Under the pieces are notes generated by a model, which saw only the letters and a list, made by a program, of their open reading frames with translations, did not search any database and was not told where the DNA came from. This document shows positions 46,091 through 55,049 of a stretch of DNA of 64,000 nt, piece after piece. Source of the DNA: Gelidibacter japonicus (GTDB lineage Bacteria > Bacteroidota > Bacteroidia > Flavobacteriales > Flavobacteriaceae); the NCBI RefSeq assembly GCF_010725055.1, contig NZ_BJKB01000008.1, forward strand, positions 124,001 through 188,000, written 5' to 3'. Position numbers and translations under genes: made by a program. Position 1 is the first letter of the stretch; each line of letters starts with the position of its first letter.

Positions 46091-47401
46091 TTAACCCACC
46101 CTCGTAATCTTGGCTCCTATCGCCCGTAAACGCTCATCAATGCGCTCGTACCCACGATCGATCTGCTCAATATTATGAATGGTGGACGTACCTTTTGCCG
46201 ATAAGGCAGCAATCAATAGTGAGATTCCAGCTCTAATATCGGGCGACGTCATTGTGGTCGCTTTTAAAGTCGATTTGAAGTCGTGACCTATAACCGTAGC
46301 GCGATGCGGATCGCACAGAATGATCTTCGCGCCCATATCAATCAATTTATCCACAAAGAACAAACGGCTTTCAAACATTTTTTGATGTACTAAAACGGCA
46401 CCTCTGGCTTGAGTGGCAACCACCAATACGATACTCAAAAGATCTGGTGTAAATCCAGGCCATGGCGCATCGGCAACCGTCAAAATGGAACCATCGATAT
46501 AACTCTGGATTTCGTAACCGTCCTTATGGGCAGGAATATGGATATCGTCTCCATCTTTCTCAATGGTGATTCCAAGTTTTCTAAAGACATTCGGGATCTG
46601 TCCCAAATCGTCCCAGCTGACATTTTTGATGGTCAGTTCACTTTTGGTCATGGCCGCCAATCCTATCCAGCTTCCAATTTCAATCATGTCAGGAAGCATC
46701 CTATGTTCTGTTCCTTTTAACGAATCAACACCTTCAATAATTAGCATATTGGAACCCACACCGCTGATCTTAGCGCCCATTCGGTTCAACATTTTACACA
46801 ATTGTTGCAAATAGGGCTCACAAGCGGCATTGTAAATTGTGGTGGTACCTTCGGCCAGAACAGCTGCCATGACAATATTGGCCGTTCCGGTTACAGAAGC
46901 TTCATCCAATAGCATATAGGTGCCTTGTAATCGGTCCGCTTCCACGCCGTAAAAATGGTCCTCACGGTTGTAACGGAATTTTGCACCCAGATTTATAAAG
47001 CCCTCAAAGTGGGTATCCAGTCTTCGACGTCCAATTTTGTCACCTCCAGGTTTCGGGATATAGCCTTTACCAAAACGTGCCAATAGTGGACCTACAATCA
47101 TTATGGAACCGCGAAGCCCTTTTCCATCTTCTTTAAATTCAGCAGATTCAAGGTATTTCATATTCACTTCATCCGCTTGAAACGTATAGGATCCAGAACC
47201 CATTTTATTGGTTTTGACACCTAACTTTTGTAAAAGCGAAATGAGTTTATTGACATCAATGATGTCTGGAATATTATGGATAGTGACGATTTCCGGGGTG
47301 AGCAAAACAGCACATAAAATTTGTAGTGCTTCATTTTTTGCGCCTTGAGGTTGGATACTTCCCTTTAATTGATGACCTCCTTCAATTATAAATGTTGTCA
47401 T
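46091..47401 (-). CDS. murA: UDP-N-acetylglucosamine 1-carboxyvinyltransferase with Asp121
   Basis: 436 residues, the first committed step of peptidoglycan synthesis (PEP addition to UDP-GlcNAc). The N-terminal GAKNEALQ holds Lys22. The active-site loop reads KPGGDKIGRRRLDTHFEG, with Asp121 at the position of the Cys that fosfomycin attacks in E. coli (Cys115). The same Cys-to-Asp change gives natural fosfomycin resistance in mycobacteria and Chlamydia. Catalysis is expected to persist. Six bases separate it from the DUF4290 gene, suggesting one unit. Confidence 0.95.
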   Translation of the reverse strand: MTTFIIEGGHQLKGSIQPQGAKNEALQILCAVLLTPEIVTIHNIPDIIDVNKLISLLQKLGVKTNKMGSGSYTFQADEVNMKYLESAEFKEDGKGLRGSIMIVGPLLARFGKGYIPKPGGDKIGRRRLDTHFEGFINLGAKFRYNREDHFYGVEADRLQGTYMLLDEASVTGTANIVMAAVLAEGTTTIYNAACEPYLQQLCKMLNRMGAKISGVGSNMLIIEGVDSLKGTEHRMLPDMIEIGSWIGLAAMTKSELTIKNVSWDDLGQIPNVFRKLGITIEKDGDDIHIPAHKDGYEIQSYIDGSILTVADAPWPGFTPDLLSIVLVVATQARGAVLVHQKMFESRLFFVDKLIDMGAKIILCDPHRATVIGHDFKSTLKATTMTSPDIRAGISLLIAALSAKGTSTIHNIEQIDRGYERIDERLRAIGAKITRVG

Positions 47402-47407
47402 GTATGT

Positions 47408-48055
47408 TTAGTAGCGTTTTCTATTACGGCTAGAACCGCCTTTTTTAGAGTGCGATTTCTTGGTGCCCGAAGAATATTTCTTTTTGTTTCTCATCAATGT
47501 AGTAACATCAGACAAGTCTTCATCTTCTTCCTTCAAATTGATTTTTCCTCCAGACAGCTCATATAAGTGACTGAAAATAACATCATCTTCCACAGTATCC
47601 TTGTTCCAGTTGAGGAAGCATTTTTTCATGTGGTTGGCAATGGTATAGATCAAAGCCTCTTTTAATTCGCCGTCCTCCCAAGTATTGGCCACATCAATCA
47701 TCGTTTTGATGTTGTTGCCATAGAAACGGTATTTCGGAAAGTTTTGCGGATATTTTAAAGGTTCAGGATGTGCCTGTAATTCCTCTTTTATCGGTTTTGG
47801 ATAAGGAGAATCCACATCCAGATCAAAATCGGCCATGATGAATAGCTGATCCCAAAGCTTGTGCTGAAAATCGGGAACATCTCTTAAATGAGGTTGTAAG
47901 TTGCCCATTACCGAAATAATGGCCTTCGAAACCTTGTTGCGCTCTTCTTTTGTTTCACGCGATTTAGCGTAGTTGATCATCTTCTGCAAATGCCTTCCGT
48001 ATTCAGGAATAATCAAATGTTCACGCTCTGTATTGTATTCTAAATTGTCTATCAA
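47408..48055 (-). CDS. DUF4290 protein
   Basis: 215 residues with the DUF4290 start NLEYNTEREHLIIPEYGRH, then a helical body and a C-terminal Lys/Arg/Ser tail (KKYSSGTKKSHSKKGGSS) typical of RNA- or membrane-interacting tails. Bacteroidetes-specific and of unknown function. Paired with murA downstream. Confidence 0.85.
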   Translation of the reverse strand: MIDNLEYNTEREHLIIPEYGRHLQKMINYAKSRETKEERNKVSKAIISVMGNLQPHLRDVPDFQHKLWDQLFIMADFDLDVDSPYPKPIKEELQAHPEPLKYPQNFPKYRFYGNNIKTMIDVANTWEDGELKEALIYTIANHMKKCFLNWNKDTVEDDVIFSHLYELSGGKINLKEEDEDLSDVTTLMRNKKKYSSGTKKSHSKKGGSSRNRKRY

Positions 48056-48596
48056 AATAATTAAGTGTAGTATTAAATGTTATGCATCGTAGTAATTTGT
48101 GCATGCCTGCAAAATACGAAAAAAAACAAAGAAAGCTTAATTGTGCCCTAAAAGTTTCGAAAAAATCAGTCTTCAGGCCTCAGATCTTATAAAAGGACTG
48201 AAATTTCCCGCAGATTGTGCAGAGTGCCGCAGACAGTGTGCGATGGTAAGTCAGTTATCGGTCTTCCGTCAGAGCTCATCCGTCATCACTCATAACTCTG
48301 AACAATAAGAAATAATATTCAGTCGACAGTCTTCAGTGATCCGGTCGTCCGTCATCACTCAAAAACTCATCACTCATCACTCATCACTCATCACTCATAA
48401 CTCATAACTCATAACTCATAACTCATCACTCATCACTCATCACTCATAACTCATCACTCATCACTCTAAAAAGTACGAAGTAATCTTCAGTCATCCGTCA
48501 CCAGTCATCCGTCTCCCGTCATCAGTCAAAACTCACCACCACCCTCTCTCACCACTACCCACTACCCACTACCCACTACCTACTCCGCACTAAACC
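48056..48596. repeat. 541-bp noncoding region with heptamer repeats
   Basis: 48365-48467 is a tandem array of about 14 ACTCATC/ACTCATA 7-mers. Flanks are a G-poor tract of CATCAGTC, CACTACC and similar short words up to 48596, where the DUF493 gene begins. No gene or RNA seen. The strong pyrimidine/purine bias and repetition set it apart from the AT-rich spacers elsewhere. Confidence 0.85.
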
Positions 48597-48890
48597 CTAC
48601 AACGAAATCACCCCTTCCACATTCTCGGTCACTTCCTTGTATTTTTCAATGACATTTTCTGGAGTTGACATCTGTAAATTAATGGACACACTGGTATATT
48701 TTCCATTTTTTGAAGGTTTGGTTTTTATCACCGCCCCCATATTATCAAAAACAGATTCTATTTGTTGCACTTTATCGCCCTCTGTTACGACAATAAACTT
48801 ATAAAGATATTCAGATGGCCAGCTTGCCGTTGCGTAAAGCTGTGCTCTTAATTTAACGTAAAATTCCTCTTGATTTTTTTCTGTACTCAT
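48597..48890 (-). CDS. DUF493 (YbeD-like) family protein
   Basis: 97 residues of the ferredoxin-like DUF493/YbeD fold: WPSEYLYKFIVV near the middle, then a TSVSINLQMSTPENVIEKYKEV beta-alpha end. Probable ligand-binding regulator. Function not established. Its stop meets the repeat-filled spacer. Confidence 0.85.
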   Translation of the reverse strand: MSTEKNQEEFYVKLRAQLYATASWPSEYLYKFIVVTEGDKVQQIESVFDNMGAVIKTKPSKNGKYTSVSINLQMSTPENVIEKYKEVTENVEGVISL

Positions 48891-48909
48891 AATGTTTCGT
48901 GTTCATCTG

Positions 48910-48917
48910 CAAAGATA
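48910..48917 (-). promoter_or_regulatory. -7 promoter box for DUF493
   Basis: Minus-strand TATCTTTG, 19 bases before the DUF493 ATG (48888-48890). No -33 TTG noticed at 19 bases. Confidence 0.55.
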
Positions 48918-48982
48918 CATTTTACTTTACATTTTTTAATTTCTATTAAAATTACGATTTTTGCAGCCAAAACCTTGCCAAA

Positions 48983-49522
48983 TTGAGCACAAAGAAGATT
49001 GTTATTACGGGTGGCCCAGGAACTGGAAAATCATCCATAATAGAAGAATTAAAGAAAAGAGGGCATATTTGCTTCGAAGAAATTTCGAGACAAGTCACGC
49101 TCGATGCGAGGAAAAATGGGATAGAACAGCTTTTTTTAACCCAGCCCCTACTCTTCAGTAAATTGCTTTTAGAAGGACGGGCAAAACAATTTATTGAAGC
49201 CGATTCCTACAAAAACAGCACCATATTCCTTGATCGGGGCCTTCCTGATGTTTTGGCATATATGGATTTTTATGGCAGTGAGTATCCTGAAAGCTTCGTG
49301 AACATCTGCCAAAACAGCAGCTATGATACTGTTTTTATCGTCACTCCATGGAAAGCTATTTTCCAAAGTGACAATGTGCGCTATGAAACTTTTGAGCAGT
49401 CAGAGGAGATCCATGAGCAGCTTTTAAACATCTATAAAAAATTTGGGTATCATTTGATCCCTATTCCCTTTGATACTGTCAAAAATCGCGCAGACTTCAT
49501 ATTAGATTCCTTAAATTTATAG
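48983..49522 (+). CDS. P-loop ATPase, NadR/AAA_28-like
   Basis: 179 residues with a Walker A at ITGGPGTGKSSII, a DRGLPD segment acting like a Walker B/substrate region, and a VTPWKAIFQSDNVRYETFEQSEE lid-like stretch. This combination matches the AAA_28 family, related to nucleotide/cofactor kinases. Substrate unknown. TTG start (48983) is required by the immediate Walker A. Confidence 0.8.
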   Translation: MSTKKIVITGGPGTGKSSIIEELKKRGHICFEEISRQVTLDARKNGIEQLFLTQPLLFSKLLLEGRAKQFIEADSYKNSTIFLDRGLPDVLAYMDFYGSEYPESFVNICQNSSYDTVFIVTPWKAIFQSDNVRYETFEQSEEIHEQLLNIYKKFGYHLIPIPFDTVKNRADFILDSLNL

Positions 49523-49524
49523 CG

Positions 49525-51429
49525 ATGTCACATCCTATAATCATTTTAGAGCGCTATTGGCAACACACCTCCTTCCGACCATTGCAAGAGGAGATCATCA
49601 ATGCGGTCCTAAACAACGAGGATACGTTTGTATTGCTGCCAACAGGTGGGGGAAAATCCATTTGCTTTCAGATTCCCGCCTTGGTAAGGGACGGGATTTG
49701 CATTGTGGTCTCTCCATTGATCGCCCTAATGAAAGATCAGGTGGATCAACTCAAAGCCAAGGGCATTAAAGCCATGGCCATTACCAGTGGCATCCCCTAC
49801 AATACCTTAGATACTCTCTTGGACAATTGCATTTATGGGAATTACAAGTTTCTGTACCTTTCTCCAGAACGGTTGCAACAGACTTTGGTCCAGGACAGGA
49901 TCCAGCAAATGCCGGTCAATTTGATTGCTGTAGATGAGGCGCATTGCATCAGCCAATGGGGAAATGATTTCAGGCCTGCCTATAAGAATATTGCCATTTT
50001 ACGCCAACTGCACCCGTCAGTCAACGTGATTGCCCTTACGGCAACGGCAAAACCCAAGGTGGTTCAAGAAATCATGATCGAATTGGACTTTATGGCGCCT
50101 AAGGTATTTCAGGCGTCATTTAGAAGGCCAAACCTTGCCTATATGGTCCTGGATACCAATGATAAGCATTACAAAATTGAACAGATTCTAAACAAATATC
50201 CAGGGACCTCCATTATTTACGTCAGGACACGCCGTGCCACTTTGGAGATTCATGCATTCTTGGAATCGAAGGGCATATCCGCTACTTACTATCACGGCGG
50301 TATAAGTAGCAAAGAAAAGAATGCACATTTGGAACAATGGACCACTAACCAAAAAACGGTCATGGTGGCCACAACGGCCTTCGGAATGGGAATCGATAAA
50401 GCGGATGTCAAAACCGTCATCCATATCAATTTGCCCGAAAGTCTCGAAAGTTATTACCAGGAAGCAGGACGTGCGGGGCGGAATGGCGAGAAGGCCTTTG
50501 CGGTCATCCTAAAGAATGCATCGGACGAACAACAGCTGAAACATCAATTTTTAAGCAGCCTTCCTACCGTCGATTTTATTAAACAAGTGTACCGCAAGCT
50601 GTGCAACTATTTTCAGATTTCTTATGGCGAAGGCCACTTGACACAGCATCAGTTCAACTTTAACGTGTTCTGTAAAACCTATGGGTTTCCTACGGGCACA
50701 ACTTATAATGCCCTTCAAATACTGGATCGCAACAGCATCATTAGTCTATCGCAGCAATTCAACCATCAAACCAAGCTCCAGTTCCTCATTAGCAGTCCGG
50801 CGTTATTTGGTTACCTGAACACCCATAAAAATTTTGAACCCGTTATTAAGGCTATTTTGCGAACTTATGGTGGTATTTTTGAGCATCAACTAAAAATCAA
50901 TCTCACTTTGGTTGCAGAAAAGTCGAATGTTGATGAAAACCAAGTGCTAAATATCCTTCAGCAATTGGATAAAGATGAGGTGGTGACATTTCAACACTCC
51001 AACACCGATTCTGAACTCACCTTTCTTCAACCGCGGGAAGATGACAAGACCATCAACCGGATTGCCACTATTATAGAACAACAGCAACGCTTAAAAGAAA
51101 ATCAAATTGATGCGGTCATTACTTATATTTCTGATGAAAGTCAATGCAAGAGCATTCAGCTTTTAGAGTATTTTGGTGAGAAGAACAGCACACCATGTGG
51201 GATTTGTTCGTTTTGCATCTCAAAAAAGCCAAAAACCAAAACGGCGTCCATAAAAAGCATATCTCACGAGATCATTTTACTTTTGGAAAACCAACCATTG
51301 AGTTCAAGGGCCTTGGTTGATCAGATGCAGCATCCAGAAGATGCAGTTTTGGAAACACTCCAGCGGATGCTTGCCAACAATATCCTGGCCATCACTCCCG
51401 ACAATTTGTACAAAATAAAACACACATGA
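49525..51429 (+). CDS. recQ: ATP-dependent DNA helicase RecQ
   Basis: 634 residues. Superfamily 2 motifs: FRPLQEEIINAVL (motif 0), LLPTGGGKSICFQIPAL (Walker A), VDEAHCISQWGNDFRPAYKN (DEAH plus RecQ loop), and the RecQ-type QEAGRAGRNGEK. Zinc ligands appear in CKSIQLLEYFGE and CGICSFC, followed by a winged-helix region. Slightly longer than E. coli RecQ (609). Unwinds DNA during recombination and repair. Only two bases separate it from the P-loop ATPase gene, and it overlaps fmt by four bases. Confidence 0.93.
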   Translation: MSHPIIILERYWQHTSFRPLQEEIINAVLNNEDTFVLLPTGGGKSICFQIPALVRDGICIVVSPLIALMKDQVDQLKAKGIKAMAITSGIPYNTLDTLLDNCIYGNYKFLYLSPERLQQTLVQDRIQQMPVNLIAVDEAHCISQWGNDFRPAYKNIAILRQLHPSVNVIALTATAKPKVVQEIMIELDFMAPKVFQASFRRPNLAYMVLDTNDKHYKIEQILNKYPGTSIIYVRTRRATLEIHAFLESKGISATYYHGGISSKEKNAHLEQWTTNQKTVMVATTAFGMGIDKADVKTVIHINLPESLESYYQEAGRAGRNGEKAFAVILKNASDEQQLKHQFLSSLPTVDFIKQVYRKLCNYFQISYGEGHLTQHQFNFNVFCKTYGFPTGTTYNALQILDRNSIISLSQQFNHQTKLQFLISSPALFGYLNTHKNFEPVIKAILRTYGGIFEHQLKINLTLVAEKSNVDENQVLNILQQLDKDEVVTFQHSNTDSELTFLQPREDDKTINRIATIIEQQQRLKENQIDAVITYISDESQCKSIQLLEYFGEKNSTPCGICSFCISKKPKTKTASIKSISHEIILLLENQPLSSRALVDQMQHPEDAVLETLQRMLANNILAITPDNLYKIKHT

Positions 51430-52379
51430 AAAAGAACGATTTAAGGATTGTATTTATGGGCACCCCAGAGTTTGCGGTGGCCACTTTAAAACTATTGGTA
51501 GAAAACGACTATGAGATCGTTGGTGTCATCACGGCGCCAGACCGACCTGCGGGGCGCGGACAAAAACTGCAGCAGTCTGATGTAAAAACCTACGCCCTTT
51601 CCCAAAATTTAAAACTTTTGCAGCCTACCAATTTAAAGGATGAGGCTTTTTTAAAGGAACTCCAATCCTTAAATGCCAATGTACAGGTTGTTGTCGCCTT
51701 TAGAATGCTGCCCGAAGTGGTATGGAACATGCCGGCCTACGGCACCTTTAATTTACATGCTTCCCTTCTACCCGATTACCGAGGTGCAGCCCCCATACAT
51801 TGGGCAGTGATCAACGGCGAGAAAAAAACGGGAGTGACCACATTTTTTATTGATGATAAAATTGACACGGGTGCTATTATCCTACAAAAAGAAGTTTCGA
51901 TAAAAGATGATGAAACCGTTGGAACCTTACATGACACGCTTCAAGAGCTGGGAAGCGAATTGGTTATTGACACCCTTAAACTGATAGAAAGCGGGAAGGT
52001 CAAGACCACGGTACAGCCCAAGGTTGATCAACCAAAAACGGCCTACAAGCTCAATAAGGACAATTGCAAAATTGATTGGGGCCAGGATTTGGATGTCATT
52101 TACAACAAAATAAGAGGTCTGAATCCATTTCCGGGAGCCTGGAGCTATCTTAAGACGAAGGATGAAAAATTAACGGTCAAATTGTTTGGGGTATCCAAAG
52201 AACACACTTCGCATTCAGAAGCACCGGGAACGATTATCTCGAGTAAAAACGAGTTAAAAGTCGCAGTCAAAGGTGGTTATCTATTTGTTGATGAAATGCA
52301 GTTACCAGGAAAGCGAAAAATGGATATCAAGTCGCTTTTGAATGGATTTAATTTCAATAAAGATGACAAAATGCTGTAA
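51426..52379 (+). CDS. fmt: methionyl-tRNA formyltransferase
   Basis: 317 residues. FMGTPEFAVATLK at the N-terminus, the formyl-folate-binding HASLLPDYRGAAPIHWA motif (catalytic His and Asp nearby) and FFIDDKIDTGAII are all present. The C-terminal OB-like domain has KLNKDNCKIDW. Adds the formyl group to initiator Met-tRNA. The start overlaps the recQ stop. Confidence 0.95.
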   Translation: MKKNDLRIVFMGTPEFAVATLKLLVENDYEIVGVITAPDRPAGRGQKLQQSDVKTYALSQNLKLLQPTNLKDEAFLKELQSLNANVQVVVAFRMLPEVVWNMPAYGTFNLHASLLPDYRGAAPIHWAVINGEKKTGVTTFFIDDKIDTGAIILQKEVSIKDDETVGTLHDTLQELGSELVIDTLKLIESGKVKTTVQPKVDQPKTAYKLNKDNCKIDWGQDLDVIYNKIRGLNPFPGAWSYLKTKDEKLTVKLFGVSKEHTSHSEAPGTIISSKNELKVAVKGGYLFVDEMQLPGKRKMDIKSLLNGFNFNKDDKML

Positions 52380-52483
52380 ACCCTTATGGACACTGATATT
52401 ACAGGAAATCGTCCAAAACGCTTCAGCTTTATTAACAAATGGTCAAAGTTATCAACAAAAATTTGCATTTCCCTTGTCATTAC

Positions 52484-52513
52484 TTGCGTGAATGAATATT
52501 CCGTATAATTTTG
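52484..52513 (+). promoter_or_regulatory. promoter of the HU gene
   Basis: TTG (52484-52486), 19 bases, TAATTTTG (52506-52513): an exact Bacteroidetes -33/-7 pair. Predicts an untranslated leader of about 53 bases before the HU ATG. Confidence 0.7.
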
Positions 52514-52572
52514 TATGAGGTTTTGACAAAATGTTAACCCAACTATTATTTAATAATTAAAATTTCAATTTT

Positions 52573-52845
52573 ATGAACAAAACAGATTTAATCAATGGAA
52601 TGGCTGAAAACGCTGGAATTACAAAAGCAGCAGCTAAAAAAGCATTAGATTCTTTATTAACTGATATCGAAAGTACTTTAAAAAAAGGTGATAGAGTATC
52701 TTTAGTAGGATTTGGGTCTTGGTCAGTTTCTAAAAGATCAGCAAGAGAGGGAAGAAACCCACAAACAGGTAAAACAATCCAAATCAAAGCCAAAAACGTA
52801 GTAAAGTTTAAGGCTGGTTCTGATTTAAGTGCCGCTGTAAACTAA
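52573..52845 (+). CDS. hup: HU-family DNA-binding protein
   Basis: 90-residue HU. The conserved arm and beta-ribbon motif GRNPQTGKTIQIKAKNVVKF and the dimer core (FGSWSVSKRSAREGRNP) are plain. Binds and bends DNA as a nucleoid protein. Own promoter 60 bases upstream and a terminator at 52869, so it is monocistronic. Confidence 0.95.
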   Translation: MNKTDLINGMAENAGITKAAAKKALDSLLTDIESTLKKGDRVSLVGFGSWSVSKRSAREGRNPQTGKTIQIKAKNVVKFKAGSDLSAAVN

Positions 52846-52868
52846 GATCATATTAGATATATTATAAG

Positions 52869-52896
52869 GTCCACTCCACTCGGGTGGACTTTTTTT
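52869..52896 (+). terminator. terminator of the HU gene
   Basis: GTCCACTC pairs with GGGTGGAC across a five-base loop (52869-52889), then seven T. Confidence 0.9.
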
Positions 52897-52967
52897 ATGT
52901 GTTTTTTTTAACAAATTTATTGGATTTTCAGAAAATATGTTTTAGATTTAATTCCAAATCATGACTT

Positions 52968-53528
52968 ATGATTACAATTAAGCCCGAAAAGGGACATCTT
53001 CTGATAGCTGAGCCCTCCATTATTGGTGACACTTCTTTTAACCGTTCCGTTATTTTATTAGCCGATCATACCATTGAAGGGTCTGTAGGTTTTATATTAA
53101 ATAAACCTTTGAAATACACCTTAAAAGATTTGGTTCCGGACACTGATGCCGAGTTCAAAGTGTATAATGGTGGTCCTGTTGAACAGGACAATCTCTATTT
53201 TATACATAAAATCCCAGATTTAATACCTGAAAGTATTGAGATTTCGTTGGGTATTTATTGGGGTGGCGATTTTGATGTGGTGCTCAACCTTATCAATAAA
53301 GGCGCCATCAAACCTTGTGACATTCGGTTTTTCCTTGGCTATTCCGGATGGGAACCTTCCCAATTGGAAAGCGAACTGGAAATCAACTCCTGGATCGTCA
53401 CTGAAAACATCTACAAAAAAGGCATTATTGAAAAAAAGGATGACACTTTTTGGAAAGAAAAGATGTTGGAATTGGGTGGCGACTACAGTATTTGGTCAAA
53501 TGCCCCTGAAAACCCTACTTACAATTAA
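52968..53528 (+). CDS. YqgE/AlgH family protein
   Basis: 186 residues with the YqgE pattern: KGHLLIAEPSIIGDTSFNRS, ADHTIEGSVGFILNKPL, GPVEQDNLYFIH and GYSGWEPSQLESELEINSW. Function unknown. Convergent with the PabC-like gene: their last four bases overlap. Confidence 0.93.
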   Translation: MITIKPEKGHLLIAEPSIIGDTSFNRSVILLADHTIEGSVGFILNKPLKYTLKDLVPDTDAEFKVYNGGPVEQDNLYFIHKIPDLIPESIEISLGIYWGGDFDVVLNLINKGAIKPCDIRFFLGYSGWEPSQLESELEINSWIVTENIYKKGIIEKKDDTFWKEKMLELGGDYSIWSNAPENPTYN

Positions 53529-54370
53529 GACAGCCTAATTTTCATATTCAGTCTTTCTATCAGCAGTTTTGAAACCTCTGTTGTAAATTCCTTTTTTCTG
53601 TAATTGGTGACAGGCTGAATGCCCACTATGCAATTGGTTATAAACAGTTCATCCGCTTTTTGAAGTTCAAAAGGAGAGATGGGTGCTTCCTCAAAAATAT
53701 AACCTTCAAGCTTTTCGACCAGCTCAATAATCTGTTTTCTCATGATGCCCTTCAGACATCCCTCCGATAATGGAGGCGTTTTGATGACCCTATCCTTGAC
53801 CAAAAACAAGTTACCGTTCAAGGCCTCTACCACTGTCTTTTCGGTATTCAGCAACAAACAATTCTCAAAATTATTTTCCTTGGCGAAAATGCTGCCCAGG
53901 ATATTGATGTTTTTACCGGTCGTCTTTAAGGTTGACAACAAGCCTGGAGCCACATAAAAATCCTTGAACAACTCGATTGTGTACGGCCCAGTGTTCAATG
54001 CGTAAAAATCAGATTCCAATCGCTCTGCGATGATGTTATAATTGATATCATTGGAGGTTGGAGTATATTTTCCGCCCTCCACGCGGTGGACATTCATGCG
54101 CACTCGTGCGGTGGCTTTCATCAATTGATTGGCTTCGACCGTCTTTAGGATTTCGCCTTCTATGAATTCCATGGTAAAGTCCATAGGAATTTCCATCCTC
54201 AGAATTCGCATGGAGGCCATCAATCTAAAATAATGATCTTCCCAAAACAGGATTTTCCCGTGCACTACCTTGATGGTTTCAAAGAGTGCATCGCCATAGG
54301 CGTAACCTCTGTTTTCGAGGGACAATAGATTTGAAGAAGATTCGTGAAGGGTACCGTTAAAATTAACCAT
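53525..54370 (-). CDS. aminotransferase class IV, PabC-like
   Basis: 281 residues of the branched-chain/D-amino-acid/aminodeoxychorismate lyase fold (ENRGYAYGDALFETIKV, then the NTEKTVVEALNGNLFLV and TPPLSEGCLKGIMR segments). Aminodeoxychorismate lyase, which makes 4-aminobenzoate, is likely since pabB lies in the window, but a D-amino-acid or branched-chain aminotransferase cannot be excluded. The ATG touches a terminator hairpin, so no 5' leader is visible. Confidence 0.82.
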   Translation of the reverse strand: MVNFNGTLHESSSNLLSLENRGYAYGDALFETIKVVHGKILFWEDHYFRLMASMRILRMEIPMDFTMEFIEGEILKTVEANQLMKATARVRMNVHRVEGGKYTPTSNDINYNIIAERLESDFYALNTGPYTIELFKDFYVAPGLLSTLKTTGKNINILGSIFAKENNFENCLLLNTEKTVVEALNGNLFLVKDRVIKTPPLSEGCLKGIMRKQIIELVEKLEGYIFEEAPISPFELQKADELFITNCIVGIQPVTNYRKKEFTTEVSKLLIERLNMKIRLS

Positions 54371-54402
54371 AAAAAAGTCTCGACGTTTTAAAAAATCGAG
54401 AC
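54371..54402 (-). terminator. terminator of the START-like gene
   Basis: Minus-strand GTCTCGA ... TCGAGAC (54377-54402) is followed by TTTTTT (54371-54376), and the next three bases are the ATG of the PabC-like gene. Confidence 0.75.
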
Positions 54403-54431
54403 AAATATACTATTTATACAAAAGAGTCGGC

Positions 54432-54818
54432 CTAAGCAGAGCCTAAAACCTGCTTTAAATCGGAGATTTGATTTTCCCAGAGCATTTTGGCTTCTTCCAC
54501 TTCATCTTCATCAATGAAATCTGTGATTATAATGGACACGTCCTTAGTGATTTCATCTACTTGGATTCTGATTTCAAAATAATAAGGTTCATCTTCATCG
54601 ACCATCCATCTGAATTTGATGCGTTCGCCACTTTTTTTACTAAGCAACTTTGCCTTCTCTTCGCTATCATTCCATATAAACGTAAACAACTCCCCGCGAG
54701 AGTTGACGTTATCTGCAAACCATTCAGACAATCCTGAAGGTGTTGATATATATTGATACAATAGTTGAGGAGATGACTGAATGGGAAACTCCATTTCAAA
54801 TTTTATTTTTTCTTGCAT
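54432..54818 (-). CDS. START-like domain protein
   Basis: 128 residues of the AHSA1/SRPBCC-like helix-grip fold (QSSPQLLYQYISTPSGLSEWFAD, then KFRWMVDEDEPYYFEIRIQ and an acidic C-terminal helix). Bacteroidetes-specific and of unknown ligand. First gene of a minus-strand unit ended by the hairpin before PabC. Confidence 0.82.
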   Translation of the reverse strand: MQEKIKFEMEFPIQSSPQLLYQYISTPSGLSEWFADNVNSRGELFTFIWNDSEEKAKLLSKKSGERIKFRWMVDEDEPYYFEIRIQVDEITKDVSIIITDFIDEDEVEEAKMLWENQISDLKQVLGSA

Positions 54819-54914
54819 AGGTGTATTATGTTAACCCGCTCAATATATAATTAATTGTTTAGTTTAAAGACAAATTGGCAAAAATAATTTTAATGCATTT
54901 TTATGGTTTTATTG

Positions 54915-54945
54915 TTTGGTGAGATTAATAATGTTTTTATATTTG
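54915..54945 (+). promoter_or_regulatory. promoter upstream of tRNA-Met
   Basis: TTTG (54915-54918), 19 bases, TATATTTG (54938-54945): an exact -33/-7 pair. Drives the tRNA-Met transcript and the short frame at 54958. Confidence 0.8.
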
Positions 54946-54957
54946 CAGCCTTAAATT

Positions 54958-55017
54958 ATGGCACCGCAGCGTCAGTCCAAACCTGAGTCTGCTCCGAAAT
55001 GGAAAAGATGGAATTGA
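54958..55017 (+). CDS. possible 19-residue leader peptide before tRNA-Met
   Basis: ATG at 54958 opens MAPQRQSKPESAPKWKRWN and stops at 55015-55017. It sits 13 bases beyond the -7 box and 33 bases before the tRNA. Basic and Trp-rich. May be a real leader peptide, a remnant, or chance. No homology recognised. Confidence 0.35.
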   Translation: MAPQRQSKPESAPKWKRWN

Positions 55018-55049
55018 GGATCTGATGGTGTTCGAAAAATATAATTAAT

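Noticed and set aside
46409-46814. Plus-strand frames over murA
   Set aside because: Antisense to the clear MurA frame, no domain.
48365-48467. Period-7 ACTCATC array as a CRISPR array
   Set aside because: Units are 7 bases with no spacers and no cas genes nearby. It is a simple tandem repeat.
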